Program-made: the position numbers and the translations under genes
Source: Erythrocercus mccallii
Taxonomy: Eukaryota > Chordata > Aves > Passeriformes > Dicruridae
Reading direction: 5' to 3'
Assembly (NCBI GenBank): GCA_013397435.1
Contig: VZRG01001711.1
Location: forward strand, 92,725 to 156,724
Length of the DNA: 64,000 nt
Shown here: positions 40,221 to 53,200 of the stretch, in pieces
Layout: every line of letters begins with the position of its first letter
Numbering within the stretch: position 1 is the first letter of the stretch
Notes under the pieces: model-generated
What the model was told of the DNA's origin: nothing
The model's input: only the letters and a program-made list of their open reading frames with translations
Database searches by the model: none

Positions 40221-43200
40221 CCCAAATATGTTATCGTGTCTATCTCTCCTACACCTGACTTTTTAAATTCCTTGTAAACACACATAAAGTGTTAAATTTT
40301 TGTACAGTTTTACACTTGAAACGTGGCATACTTTCAGCAAAATGTTCCAGATAGCACTTGTTTGTGCATGCAGACAGGGTGTAATTACATGAGAGCATCC
40401 AAGTCTCCTGGGAACACATTCACAGGAGGTTTCGTTTAGTTATAGAAGAAAACAGGAGGATTTATTTGCTATTGAAACTAATGTGATTTGCTGGAGAAAA
40501 AAAAATCAATATGGGTTCATAGGAAGATGACCAAAGTGACCCAAGGCAGTGGAAGTGATAGTATGTGTGAAATATTTTTAAAGGGCAAATTAAGATTTAT
40601 GGCTTGAAGTGTCCTTTTAGCACTCACTGAGTGTTTTGTACCTACTGAATCACTAAGCCTTGGGAGGTGTGAGTGGTGCTGGGCTGATCAATGGAGCCAA
40701 GGCACTGGGCAGTGCATCACTCAGGTACTGTAACAGAGTGGGTCAATAGAGAGCACTGAGCAGTGTTATATATAACACATAATAGAAAACACACTTACAA
40801 AAGTCATTCCAGATGTGGAAAACAAAAAGTGAAATGTTAATCTGTGTACAGAACTGTTTATGTTTTTCTTTTTCCTTCTTGTTTTGAATAACACTCCAAG
40901 AACTGATATGCTTCCAGTGGGAAAATATGTCACCAGGTTGTTTCCAGCCACTGCTAACCAGCAGATTTGACACACATTTGAAGTTGAGAGCCAGTTCTGT
41001 GGCTGTGCCCAGGCTGGCAGCTGCCAGCGGTTCTGCCTGAGCAGCAGCAGCTGACAGGGTCAGTGCAGGGTGGGCATCATCCCCCAGCTGGGTTTCACAG
41101 GCAGGACAGGGATGCAGAGCACATTCAGATGACAAGCAGCTGACTCATCCTCAGAGATGCAGGTGTTTTCAGAAACAGTCTTGCTTGCAGAAGTCTGGTT
41201 TGTCCCTTTGTGCTCCCACTTTGCTCCCGAGTGCATCCATAGCTGAGCAGGGCAGAGCTGGGGCTGCAGGGCTGGGACATCTCCCATGGGCTCTGCCTAC
41301 ACACCCTGGATGAGGGCTATGAAAGGGGTCCAACCTGACTTCTCCAGTCCTGACAGCTCCTGATGCTGAACACTTGTGTGTCTGGTGAGGAATAGAGCTC
41401 AGACTAGCCCCACTCGGGGCTCAAGCAGGGAAAACTACTTTCAGGGCACAGCCTGTGCTTTTACACCCCCATTCACTGCTTGATTAATGCCAGGATATTG
41501 CATTACCTGTATTGAGAATTATTTGGCTATTGGTGCAGCAAGAGCAGGTCATATCTGCATCAGGGCATCTCATGACATACTAAATATAGACCTCTGCATA
41601 GGAGAGACCTGGAATAAACACAATACAAAGCTGGTTTTTACCATATGCCTCTGCTTTTTAAGAGCCTGGGAAAGATGTTCCTTTCTGGAACTAAACTCAG
41701 CAGCTCTTTAGTACTATGAAGAATTGATGCAGAAGAGTTACGGATGGGAAGATAAGAGGGAACAACAGCCTGATGCAATGTCTGCAAACTCAGCAGCTAG
41801 ATCTAATACCCCTGAGCCCTAAGCTCCTAGGATTCAATACCCATTTTGGAAGGAGCAGCCTTCTGCCATGTACACAATCAGCTGTGCCTGGGAGAGGGGA
41901 CTGAGAAAGTGAGGACACACCTCAGCATCATTGGATTTGCAGATATCCCTCAGAATTACCACTGGCATTCCTAGAGCATTTCAAAAGGCAACCATTCCAT
42001 GGTGCAACACAAAGGCAAAGCAGGCTCTGTGCTTCCCTCCAGTTCTCCCTGGTCTTGATGAGGAACAAGTCTGTTTTCCCAATTCCCACCACCTCCTGCA
42101 GCACAAGCCCAGGTGACATCTTCATTGACTGCATAACCACCCCAGGAGGGATGCGAAGCATCCCAGAGAGCCAGACCACTTCAGATAGAACTTTTTTCTC
42201 TTCTGGTTTTTGCAGTTCAGAATTGGAGGACGGCACAAATTTATTTTCCAGCATACTTCCACGCTGGGGGAGCATGTGTGTATGCACAAAGGAAGCACTG
42301 TGTTTGATTACACATCCCCTAAATCATCCCTGTCCCCTTGCGTGCCCCACTTCACCAGGAAATGAGTGTGTGAGCACACACGTGGCAGCCACGTGTTGGG
42401 ATGATGGGTGTCTTCACAAAATCCTGGGTGGAGGTAACCAGGAGAAGGGGGAAACAGCACAGCAAGGGACAAACCACGTTTAAATGTGGAAAAAGCTCAA
42501 TCCACACACACCTCTCTAGGACAGGTGCACATTTCAGCTTCAGATTTTGTGCTGCCTTTCCAAGCTGCTGACTTGATGCAACAGCTTTCCATCCCTTCCT
42601 TGTCCTGCATAAACCCAAGGTCAGCTCGTGGCTGCTCCACTATCTGCAAAGCACTTCCCTGTGTGAAATATTTCAGCTGGTAAGGATGGGATGCCAGCAG
42701 TGCTTACAGTGTGTGTGGTACAGCTGCAGCCACGTTCAATCCAACACGGCCAGGAAACCCAAACAAGGGTGGGTTTATTTTGATTGGGAGATCTGGAGAT
42801 TTCTAAGAAAAAATAAAAATAAATCTAAACACTAGAGCCTCAGCCTGGTGGGTTGGCAAGCCCAACAGCCATTGTCAAAATGTTAGGCGTTATGTGTGGA
42901 AGTGTACATACAAAAGGATTTCTCTAGCCAAAATGGGAATATCGACCTCTTTTTGGTTTGTAGCTTTCCAGGAGATTTCATTGGACCTTTGTACAGTGAA
43001 TTTAAGTAACAAAGAGTCAACTTGCCTCCCTTTTTTTTTTTTTTGCCTCAATGACTTTTCCCAAAGATTACTACACTAAATCACACCTCATCCCACCAGT
43101 GCAGGCAGACAGTGAAAAGATCATTTAGCTACCCATTGGTGATCTTTTCTTCAGGGTGGGGATGCAACAACTGTTCCATATCACGTGAAAATGTTGCAAA

Positions 43201-46029
43201 GAAGCTCAGGACAACAACAGAAGTATTGTCTATCTGTTAGGAAAGGAACCAAGTGGGTTACAGACAAGAACATTGTTGGTGGCACTGGAAATCAGATGGT
43301 CCCAGCTCCTCTGGCCTCCTCTTCACTTGAAGGCAGGGCAAGGACTGAAGTCCCACCTCACCCCACAGAGAGGTACCCAGGGTATCTTGCACCAGACTTG
43401 GGGCCTCAGAGGGGTATCATAGCCATGCAGCAGAGATGCACTGGTAAGGGGAGGTACATCAGGGTCTTTTACTTTTTTTGGCAGGCATCCTACTAGAGCC
43501 AAACACAGGCAAGGAGTAAACCTTCAGGCTGACATCAACTCGTGAGCAGATGGAGCACAAAGGTGGCTTGGAGCAGAGGAGAAAGGATCAAAACTTGTGT
43601 GCTTGTGATTCATCAACATCAAAGTGCTCCCAGAAGCTCAGAACTGATCAAATATCTGTCTGGGGTCCCCTCTCAGTGTCAGATCAGAGAGAAAAGCAAT
43701 CAAAGTAATTTTTGGTCCTTGACAAGGTTCATCCCCAGAAAAGAAGACAGGGGCTGTAACTCATTGTGCAGCCTCACAAAATTGTGGCTTTCTAGGATAT
43801 GGCACATTCTGAGATTTACAGAAGGACTAGGGATTAAATTTTTATAAGTTTGGGAGCAGAAGAAATATCAGTGGATGTTATCAGTTGCAGTGGTCCCTGA
43901 GGCCATGCTAGGCAATGCACTGCTGGCTTAGGGAACCTGAGAGAGGCTGGGACAACCTGGGATTTGGAGCTGGAGGAGGCTTGTAAGCAATTCCATCACA
44001 GCTTAACCTTGTCAGACCTTGCTGCCTGCTGGGCTGCCAAGCTCTGCTTGCACTGGGGCTGCAGGGCAATTCTCTCCTCCAGCTGCTGGAAGGAGCAAGC
44101 CAGCAAGGATAACTGGAGATTGGCATTGCTGAGTGACCTTGGGAGCCAGCTGTGCACTCCATCCTGTGATGAGACATGGGGATCAGCTACTGTTATCTAC
44201 TCTTATGGCTGACCCCATAGCAAGTCCCCCCAGCTTCCCAAGAGATGGGCATTTGTGGGATGGCTCCCACCTAGATGGAGATTTTGGGTGCAGCTCAGAG
44301 AACCAGGAACCTTGATTTCCTCAGACACAGAGCGTTTTGAGTAAAAGAAACCCAAGTTTCCTGAGAGCTGAGCGTGTGGCCCTGTGTGTGACAGCAGCCT
44401 TTGCTTGTCCCAGAGCTCGCAAGAAGTGGGTCATATAGTGCCTTTCTGCATCTTCAGGGGACACCACTAAGCCTTGACCCCAAATTTGGTTAATGCTGGA
44501 TCAACACACTCCTTAATACCCTCTCCACGTGTCATCCCTCTTGCAGTGCATGACCCTTCTTTCACAGTCCTAACAGTCTGCAGCTTGAGACTTCAGCCAG
44601 CCCCTTTCCAATTCTCCCTAATACAGCGTTTTCTCCTTCATCCATACCTGCAGTTTTTACTTTGGCATTGCTGTTAAGCTGCACTCAAAACTGACTCAAG
44701 CCTTCTGCTATTACTCACACAGTAACAGTAGCAATGAAGGGGATATGTATGACTGTAATTACCTGTGATGTGTGGGACTAGATTCCATGGCTTGGGAAGT
44801 CTTCCCCAGTCTTATGTCCCTCTTAACAACACCCAGTGCACTAGCTGAAGCTCTTGACCTGGCTAAACAGTTTGACAGGATCTCTCTCTGCACCAAGTGA
44901 TGCTGCATTATTGCTGTAGGGACCTGTGCAACCCAATGCTGAGACTACAGGTATCATCAAATATTAAGTTGCATTTTTAATGCAATAACCAGTTCAGACA
45001 TATAACAACAGGACCACCAGAAATAGTCTAAAAGGAGACATGAGTAGCTTGCCCAAAAGGGTTTTGAGTGGCTCACTGGTGCATCTATGCTTAAATAACA
45101 GCAGAGATCCCATTTAAATGGGCGTTTAAAACAAAAATTCACCTAAGAACAAAATGTTTATTTTCCACGTGCATAAATCCACGTGCTATGCGCTTCTCCC
45201 TTCTGTGGAAACTGATCACACAGCATGATGGATGAGCAATGCCAACTCCTTCAGCCTGCTTGGGCCTCTGAGCTGACCTTAGCAGCAGCACAAGGAGGTA
45301 CTGAGCTGAAGACCCTTCAAAATATCCCCTCTTGTACCAAGGAGCAATAAATCCTTACCTCCTCAAGCTTCTGCAACAGCTCCCTTGCTCAGCAGCACAG
45401 CTGGACTGCAGAAACCACCCCAGGAGCAGCTCGCCCTCCTGCAGAGCATGGCACATACCTGCCTGGCAGCAATGCTTAAAACCATCATCCCAATATTAAC
45501 ATTTGGAAGAGAACAAGCTACCTGTAACTTGTGCCAGGAAAGCTGAGCCAAGCAGCTCGGAGCCACCAAGCCGAGCTGGCGCACCATCGCCAGGGTCAGC
45601 ATCACGGTCAGAGTGAGTGTGCAGGCAGCAGCCCTCCGGCGGGCCCTCTGCCATCACCCAAGGAGAAAGGGAACAGCCTGATGGGTTCAGCTCCATCGGG
45701 AATTCTCTGGTGCCTGGCAGGCAATTCTAGGCAGGGAAGATGGCCCAGACACCCACGCCCGTAAGAGTCCCCTCCGTGCATGGGCAGGGGATGCACATCA
45801 GATCCCTGGTGCCAATCTAGAGGGAAACGGGTCCGAGACACCCGCATATCCAGCTGGATCCAGCCTCTCCCGATAGCCGAGGCACGAGGAAAGCCCGGCT
45901 CAGGCGAGCCCATGAAGTGCAGCGCGCCGGCACAGGCACCACACCCCCTTCTCTGCTGGAAAGGGCGAGCGGTGCCGGCGTTTTTGTTCAGGACAATGTT
46001 TTAAAATCCTAAACCAAACCAACAAGCTG

Positions 46030-46180
46030 GGAGTTCAGCTTTCCCTGCGACCTGACTTGCCTGGGAGAGATTTGCTAGATCGCTTCGCATCCGTGTGTGC
46101 CGTATTGCTAAACCGCTGCCAGGGCTATTATTAGAAACAATTGTCTCTCCTGGAAATTTTATAGAGAGGTTCGAAACAAC
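46030..46180. promoter_or_regulatory. Candidate regulatory block on the CpG-island shore with a MEF2-type site
   Basis: This block lies 0.4 kb from the island. It combines CpGs with AT-rich motifs: a perfect MEF2-class CTATTATTAG at 46125-46134, an ACAATTG (SOX-like) just after it, and GAAATTTTATAG further right. The motif density resembles conserved enhancers. No alignment was possible. Confidence 0.3.
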
Positions 46181-47117
46181 TTTTCTCCTGCCCTCCCCAG
46201 CAGCCAGCGGGTAACAATGCGGCCAAGAACCCTCCTTACGAGGAGCCAGCCTGCGAGGCGTGCAGATGCACTCCCATACAGGCACAGTTTGGAAGCAGAG
46301 CTATACATTTGTCTTTTCTAGCCCTGAATCTGGAGCAACTTTTCTATTCCCGACTCAGGAAAAGGTGCACGGGGGAAAGGAAAAACAAGACGGGAGCTTT
46401 CCCCTTAGCGAAGCCCCCCGGCTCTGCATTAAACTTGCTGCAGCCATTTGGGAAGGGAAGGAGCAGTCCATCTTGGCAGTCAGTGGGGACAGGCAGCCAG
46501 ATTGCTTGGGAAGGGGGGAAGGAATCACGGCACCGGCTTCTCTCCCCCCACACACCGTCTCCTTCCCTCAGCCGCCGCGCTCGGCTCCGTTACTCGCCCA
46601 CCGAATTCAAGGATTTGGGGATTATATTTTTTTTTTTTTTTGGAAAGGACAGGCAAAGCAGCTGCTGCCCACATTTCTCTCCGTTTGAGGTAAATGGAGG
46701 GAGGGGGCGTGGAGCAGCCCGCACACTGCGGCTGGGCTTTCCCCGGGGGCCGGGGCTGGAAGGGGAGCCCCGGCCCGCCTCGCCTCCCCTCCGCAGACAA
46801 AGACCCCGTTACCTTCTCCCGCTGCCTCGGCGGCCCCGGCGGCCCCTCAGCTCCGAGCCCGGGGCGAGCGCATCCCCGCCGCACCGCGTCTCCCTCCAGG
46901 CCGCGGCTCTACCGCCCCGCATCCATCGCCCGCCTCTCCGCCGCGGGGTGCGCGGGATGCGCGGCCCTTCCCTCCGCTCCCGGCCGCTCCTAGGGCCGTC
47001 CCATCCTCTCTGCCGGGATGCCGGAACCCTCCTTTCCCCCTTCTTCTTTCCTTTTCCCCGCCTGCCGGCCCCCGGCGCCCGGCTCCTGCGCGGCTGCGAG
47101 GCTGCGAGGCTGGAGCC

Positions 47118-47171
47118 GGGGAGGGAGGAGGAGGAGGAGGGGGAGGAAGGAGGAGGAAGGAGGGAGGAGGG
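47118..47171 (+). repeat. 54-nt uninterrupted purine tract with multiple G-runs
   Basis: The plus strand is all A/G over this interval, dominated by GGA and GAGG units with several runs of three to five G. Such mirror-like purine tracts can form triplex or G-quadruplex structures and are common at CpG-island promoters. It is preceded by a small duplication of a GCTGCGAG unit near 47093-47108. Confidence 0.85.
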
Positions 47172-47195
47172 CAGTGAGCAGCAGTTGGCGCTGGG

Positions 47196-47212
47196 TCATG
47201 TGAAACACATGA
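47196..47212. promoter_or_regulatory. Inverted pair of E-boxes (TCATGTG-AAA-CACATGA)
   Basis: This is a perfect 7-bp inverted repeat around a 3-bp AAA spacer inside the CpG island. Each arm carries a CATGTG/CACATG E-box in the TCATGTG context favoured by MITF/TFE and USF-type bHLH-zip factors (family knowledge). A further E-box-like CATCTG lies about 20 bp to the right. Binding is inferred from motif alone. Confidence 0.45.
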
Positions 47213-50200
47213 ACCTGGCTCGGGCCTGCCAACATCTGGGCTCCCCCTCGCCTCCGGGAGGAGGATGAAGGGATGAAGGGATAGAAGGACGCGGGGAGCA
47301 GGGGTGCGGGGTGGCGGCATTCACCCCCCTGCCCACGCGTGCACACCTTGAGATGGTAACGGAGACGGGCGAGAGCAGCGGGGATGCTCCGAGCAGAGCC
47401 TCGGCTGAGGAGAAGAAGGGCAGCACGGGCCTCGAGCACCCGTGGGGCTGGAGACAGAGCAGCTCCTGTCAGGCTGGAGCTCTGGAAAATAGGGCAGCCT
47501 CCCTTCTGGTGATTTTTTCCCCGGTCCTGTCTGGGTGAAGGGTGCAGCCTGTGATGGAGTAAAAGAGTGGGGATGCTGCCCAGCAATAGAACATCTCTGC
47601 ACATTGCACTAGAGTAGCCCTCATGCAAGGGTGTCACTATTAAATAAATAGATCAGTCAAGAAAGACAGTATGTGTGGGCCTCCAAAAAGTGCTGATTTA
47701 TTGATTTAAACATGCACAGCATGAAGCACCCACACCACGATGCCTGTGGTTAAAGCTCTGACTTGTTCCACTGCTTTGCCCCCCCATCAATATTTTCTCT
47801 CTGGGACCAGGGTTATTCTCACTGGGTAAAACCAGAGGCAGCTGCTGTGCCTTCCTCTGGAACAGACTGACTGGGAAGAGGTTTGCTTTGGGAGGGGACG
47901 TGTGGGAGTGAACACTTTCCTTCGTTTGTTTTCATCTGGTGCTCATGCCACCATGAGGATGCTCGTGGTGAGGTGGATCTGGAATTTTCACGGGATACAG
48001 GAAATTTCCCTCTTTATCCCACAGGAAGATGACAAAGTCACTCTCCTGACGTGGTGGTGAAGGAGCAGAATGTCCCATTTTAACTGGGGGTGTTGCTGGA
48101 TTTGGTTTGCTGTCAGACACAAAGTCAAGGCCATGAGTCTTTATGTACTCTCTGGACATAAAGGGGCCAGTGGGCTGCAACGTCATTCTGGATGCAATAA
48201 CCAAATGCCAGAGCACGAGCACAGTTCCCTCTTCTGTTTTTAAGGACACAGGCATAAACACAGAGCTGTGTATGCAGCCCCAGACAGGCTCACCCATCCA
48301 GCTCACTCCACCCAAGTGGATGGCTTTGATTAAGGGGATAAATATTGAGGCAGTTCTGACCTCTGGCTACTGAGGGTTAAGATCAAGTAGCTAAAGTGGC
48401 CCAGCTCCACTCTGGAGGCAATCCCAAGGTCAGGATAGAGGGGCAAGAAGCAGCAAAGGTATCCATCCCTGCTCCAGGAAATGCAGGGTGACCATGGCTC
48501 CTTTGCAAGGGTAAAGATTGTGGTTTTATGGATTCATGTAACCCACATGTACATCCAGCTGCTGAAGCAACCCTGAGGGGCAAACCACCAGAACACAAAC
48601 TGCAAAGCCTCCTGGAATTTTAAACCTACTAATTTCAGAAAAAGGTAAAACTTCAAGTTGCCTCCCAAATGCTGTTCTGCTCTTTCCTTCAACAGAGCTC
48701 ACAACATATCTCAAGCAGGTTCTGTCTGCAGTGCTGAAGAAGAGCATGAACCCCAGCAGTGACTCAGTCCTGAACCTGATTAGAACTAGCAAGGAAAAAT
48801 CACCTTCTCACATGGATTTTCACTGAAGTAGGAGGCAAAACTGCTTCAAAGGTGCACTCACCATACAGGTGCCTGCTTGTGCTTGTTGCTCTCCAGGAAT
48901 GTGCCAAAGCCATGGACTTTGCCCTTGGGATGAGGATGATCCTTCAACTAGTAAAGCCTCAAGGCAGTTTCCCCACCCTTTGCTCTATGGCACACGTTGC
49001 CCTTCCAGGTAACTCTCCTGGCATGTATCTGCCTCCAAACCCAGAGCAGACACAGGAGGTGGGGCAGCTTTATTCACCTCATGAAAAAAGACCTCTCCTG
49101 GTAGGTTAAATATATACCAGCATCTCCTGGTAAGCTTCCAGTCTCTGCAGCAGCAGAGATTGAAAGCCTCTAATTGGAAAGTTAATTTGCTTCATGCTTA
49201 CCAGCAAATACTGGAAAGCAATGTTTCCTCTGCCCAAAATTGTACTGTTCCGCTTTCAGAGCAGGTGTAGGGAGTTTCACTACACTTAGCTTGAAATTAC
49301 CAGCTATCTACAATAGTCCTGTCTCTTCTCTTGGCACAAAACAGGCATTGGTTTTGGAATACTTTGGAGACAGCAAGAGAAAATCTTTACTCATGCCACA
49401 TGTTACAGTGGGGTGTGCTCAGAGAGCAGTTGGACCCTCATACCTGTGAAACCTAAAGCTGCATCTGCCTCATACCCTTTTTAAGGAGATGACCTCTTCT
49501 ACCCGTCCAAGGCCTCATGAACAACACTTACCCAAAAGGAAGTGCTTAACATTTCCTGCAGTGGTGGGAGATATTCCTGCTACATTTCCTTTATCCTCTA
49601 ATTCATGAAGCAACATTTGTATTAAAAATATGTTGCTTGTCTAAGTGAAGATAACATCCTCTAGGTACTTGATGGAGTTAACAAAGAACTTAGAAATGGG
49701 AACTATTTCTTATAATATGAAAAGACAGTAGAGTACTGTCCTTGCCAAGAGCTGATTATGACTACTCAACCAGAAAGTGTGGGTTTCCCCCAGAACTGGA
49801 CAAGGATTTTGCCCAAGTTCTTCTCATTTATCCACTGCACCCTTCCTTCCTAGAAAAACTGGCCAGATGTGAGTTTCTTCCCTGGTAAAAATGTTAGTCA
49901 TATCATGCACATTCCTCTCTAAATTTCCCAGTGATAATTCAGCAGCAGCACCAAAAGTCCTTTTCTTCAAAGAAATTCCATAATCTCACAAGGTCCCTGG
50001 AGCTGGCACTACCCAAACAATACTCCCTGGTAGCAAACATCCAGTCTGGAGGCAGCAAAGCTGCTGTCATTGCAATGATCAGAAGCAGTGAATGGCCGTG
50101 CTTCTTTCCAAACTGGTCCCTATCATGGCAAGTCCCAAAAGCAGAACAGCAACCCATATATTTAACTTTGACATACACAAAATCCAGCTTCCAGCAGCCA

Positions 50201-53200
50201 GATGCCTCTGTGCCAAAATAAAAACATGCTGATTCCTTTGTCTTGGTTCCTGATAATAAAGCTAGGAGGAAACACCATGGCCTTGGGCTGGAGAATTACT
50301 GTTGACAATTCATTCCCACTCTTGTTAGCAAAGATTAAAGAACCAAAATACTTTACAGAGAACGTGGTGATAGGACTGTGGGTGCCATCAGAATGTGTGA
50401 GCTGTTACATGAACATTTCTAGTAACTTCAGAAAAGCTTAATGAATACTGTCTACACCCAGAACTGCATTAATTAGCACTAACGGGCTGGACGAGATGTC
50501 GTGTCATGAAGTAATATTCACACTTACTCCATGATTTGCATCCGTAAGAGGTGCAGTGCTTTACAGGAGTCAATGCCATTTCCCCCATATGGTACATCTG
50601 AAACCCATGGAAGGTGAGGAAAATGCTTTCAAAGAGCATTCAGGATTTGCTGGAGGTGTCTAACTGCCTGCCTCCCTGTGGGAGGTGTTCAATGGCCTAA
50701 CTCTCATTGATTGCACAACTCATAATATTTGAGTGGCAGTAAAAGATTAAAAAGCCTCAAAACTTAAAAAGCAACTTGGTCCTAAGTAACTTGGGAGCTG
50801 AAATCCATTTCCAGAGATGATATAAGCTGTTAGGCACATGAATTTCACTGTAAATCAATGCAGCTGACTTATTGTAGCCATGACAAGGGTCAGCCAGACC
50901 TAGGAAATGAAATGTCAGGTTAGCCTATGGATTAATTCACGTGGTCCCTCTGAAACTCATGGTATAAAATGGTCTTACTGCTCATGAGCTCTGATGTAGT
51001 TTGGCTGGAGAAGAAGCAATGGCTTCACCTCTTTTCATCTGAAACAATCTATATCCTCCACACACAGAATAGACCTCAATATCAGGAGGTAGAAAAGAGA
51101 CTGACATGACCCAAGCCACCCAAGCCACCAGGTTGCCCTCATCTCCTTCCATGGACCAGAGCCAGCAAAAAAGAGATGGATGGTTACATGTACCACCATC
51201 ACGCCTGTGCCTATCTTTCCATTTTCCTCCTTAAAAGGTTTTGATGAGTTGTGACCTTGCGACAATTCATGCTGAGGACTTTGGAAACCAGGTGGAAATC
51301 ACAGGCATCGCATTCAAAAAAGTAAAATGCAATTACTCACAGCAGGACCTGACTCATAACTGGATCTGGACCTGTAAACCACGGGAGATAGGGCACACGC
51401 AACGCCAACCGTCATGGCACAGCACGCTTCCGACTGGGAAGATCTCCAGGTTTACTGGGTGAACCTCGAGATGTTTCTAGTCAAGCCTTTCATAGAAACA
51501 CTTCCCTCCTGAGATGAACTGTGGGTGTTATTCCCATGTCATGCTTTCATTAATTTCCAGGACAATCCCTTAAGTAACTGGGGCACAAAAGGCGGGGGGA
51601 AAGGGAGAAGCAGGACTTTAGCTTTGGACAAAATAAGCCTCCAGGGCGTCTGATTAATTTTCGCACAGACTCTACTTAAAGGATCTCAGAGAGCTGAAGA
51701 GGGAAGGAAGCAGACCTCGACATTCCCAGAGAGCTGGTGCAATAAATCCTCCCTTCATTAGGCAAGGGAAGTGCATGCTGGCAGGATTATTATGCAGGGA
51801 AGCAAAGCAGCTTCTCACAAGGCAGCTGAATCGCATGGTGGGGACAAGCCAACTCCAGCTGGTTGGTGCTATGACCCTGGGCTGCCAAATCCTGCCTGCT
51901 GCCTCCAGCTCCAGCCTGGGGCTGGTGTGGAAAGGGACAGGAGTCACGTGTAAGTCGCCTGTGTCCCAGTTAGCTCTGGGTAATCCTGGCATCCAAGAGG
52001 CCAAACAAAGCAAACAGCTCAAGTGTGCATAAGGGACTGAAGAGGAGCTGGGTGTGCCACCAGCCCTCCTGGGGTCACCCATGACTCAGTGGAGTGATGC
52101 TGGAGAAAGGGGCCATTCTTGTAGTTCCTTCCTCTTTGCACCCACCTGGGTCTGGGACCCAGGAGAAGAAAGAAGGAAATCTTCCCAATGGAACATGCTG
52201 TAAGCCATACCTGTCCTTGTAGGAGGAATAGAAGGGATGAAGGATTCCTCTCCTTGATGGAAGCCAATTCCTCACAAATCCCTTCTCACATGCAGGAGAG
52301 GGGACACATGCTTCCCTTTTCTTCAGAGCTGAGCAAAGCTCTGCCTGAGAAATTTCTTCCTATTCACAGAATATTGCCATTTTGACCTGAAATGGCTTGA
52401 AAGCAAATCAATGCAGGAAGGAGCAGACGTGGCAAGGGCCCCTTCCATCCATAAAAAAGGATTGGTGGTGGTGGGAGATGGAGAGGCCTTTCCCCAGGGG
52501 AGGAACAGGAGCTCCAGAAGATGCTCATGGTGCTGGCAGAGAGCACTCTTTGGCTGGGGGAGACCTGGAGAGATTCTCTCAGACCACCAGTAAGGCTCCA
52601 GAGCAGGCAGAAGTAAAATGCAACTAATAAGAGAAAACCTCTTTCATCCAAAGGCAAGTGAACAACCTCATCTCTGCAGGGGAACTGCTGAGCAAATGGC
52701 AAGTGAATGGCAAGAACCTGAGAACAAGGCTGGAAAAAGACAAAATTATTCTCCCCCACACCTTCCTCAGATGCTGCAGTCAACTGGTGCTGGTGAAAGT
52801 CAGCCAGAAGCCTTCTTTGATGCCAAAAGCCAGCACAGGTAGTTGTGAAGAACATTAAATGAATCAGCTGAGAGAGCCAAGTCCAAAAATGTGCCTCCTG
52901 TTAGGCAAAATCTACGTGTACTTCTTGCACTGAGCTACATAATGATGTACTTTTTTTTGCACAGAGGAATAAATCAAACTCATTCTCATTTGTTTGTACT
53001 TTTTGTACCGAAATAGCCTTTGTACTTTGCATGATTTCAGAATTGAAGAATATTTTTGTAGTTTCACACTGCCTTCTACTGAGGACTGCAAAACTTACAC
53101 CAATTGGAAAAGCTTTCTATTTCACATTTTGCAGAAAATCCTGATAACATTTCAATATGGCGTCAAAATAATTATTAGATTTTTCTAAAAAAATGTAGCA

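Larger units (their letters stand above)
46540..47430 (-). promoter_or_regulatory. CpG island, candidate alternative FRMD4A promoter and non-coding first exon
   Basis: CpG is abundant throughout about 0.9 kb, against strong depletion in the flanks. GC-box-like sites occur (GGGGGCGTGG near 46701; CCGCCCCGC near 46912), with a 54-nt all-purine run at 47118-47171 and twin E-boxes at 47196-47212. I see no convincing TATA box, as is typical of CpG promoters. On the minus strand, GAGAAG then GTAACG gives a plausible donor after base 46813. The frame that would run into the ATG of exon 30529-30594 is closed by a TAG at 46911-46909 with no ATG after it, so such an exon would be 5' UTR, and the upstream AAG puts A at -3 of that ATG. 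A short upstream frame (ATG at 46873-46871, stop at 46847) would precede it. A plus-strand donor (TTTGAG, GTAAAT) after 46689 allows divergent transcription. Direction and use are inferred. A T15 run sits at 46627-46641. Confidence 0.6.

Noticed and set aside
46309..47268. 319-codon plus-strand open frame over the CpG island
   Set aside because: It is open because stop codons are rare in GC-rich DNA. It includes a poly-Phe stretch from a T15 run and low-complexity Pro/Arg/Glu tracts, and matches no family I know.
46847..47637. Overlapping minus-strand open frames (157 and 215 codons) in the CpG island
   Set aside because: Composition is Pro/Ser/Gly/Arg-rich from the purine tract and GC bias. 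They are not in frame with the FRMD4A ATG exon through the proposed donor, and no domain is visible.
47932..48315. 127-codon minus-strand frame with protein-like text (for example DFVIFLWDKEGNFLYPVKIP)
   Set aside because: It looked like a possible exon or retroelement remnant, but I recognise no family, see no continuing frame or splice support, and several equally long spurious frames occur nearby. A protein search would settle it.
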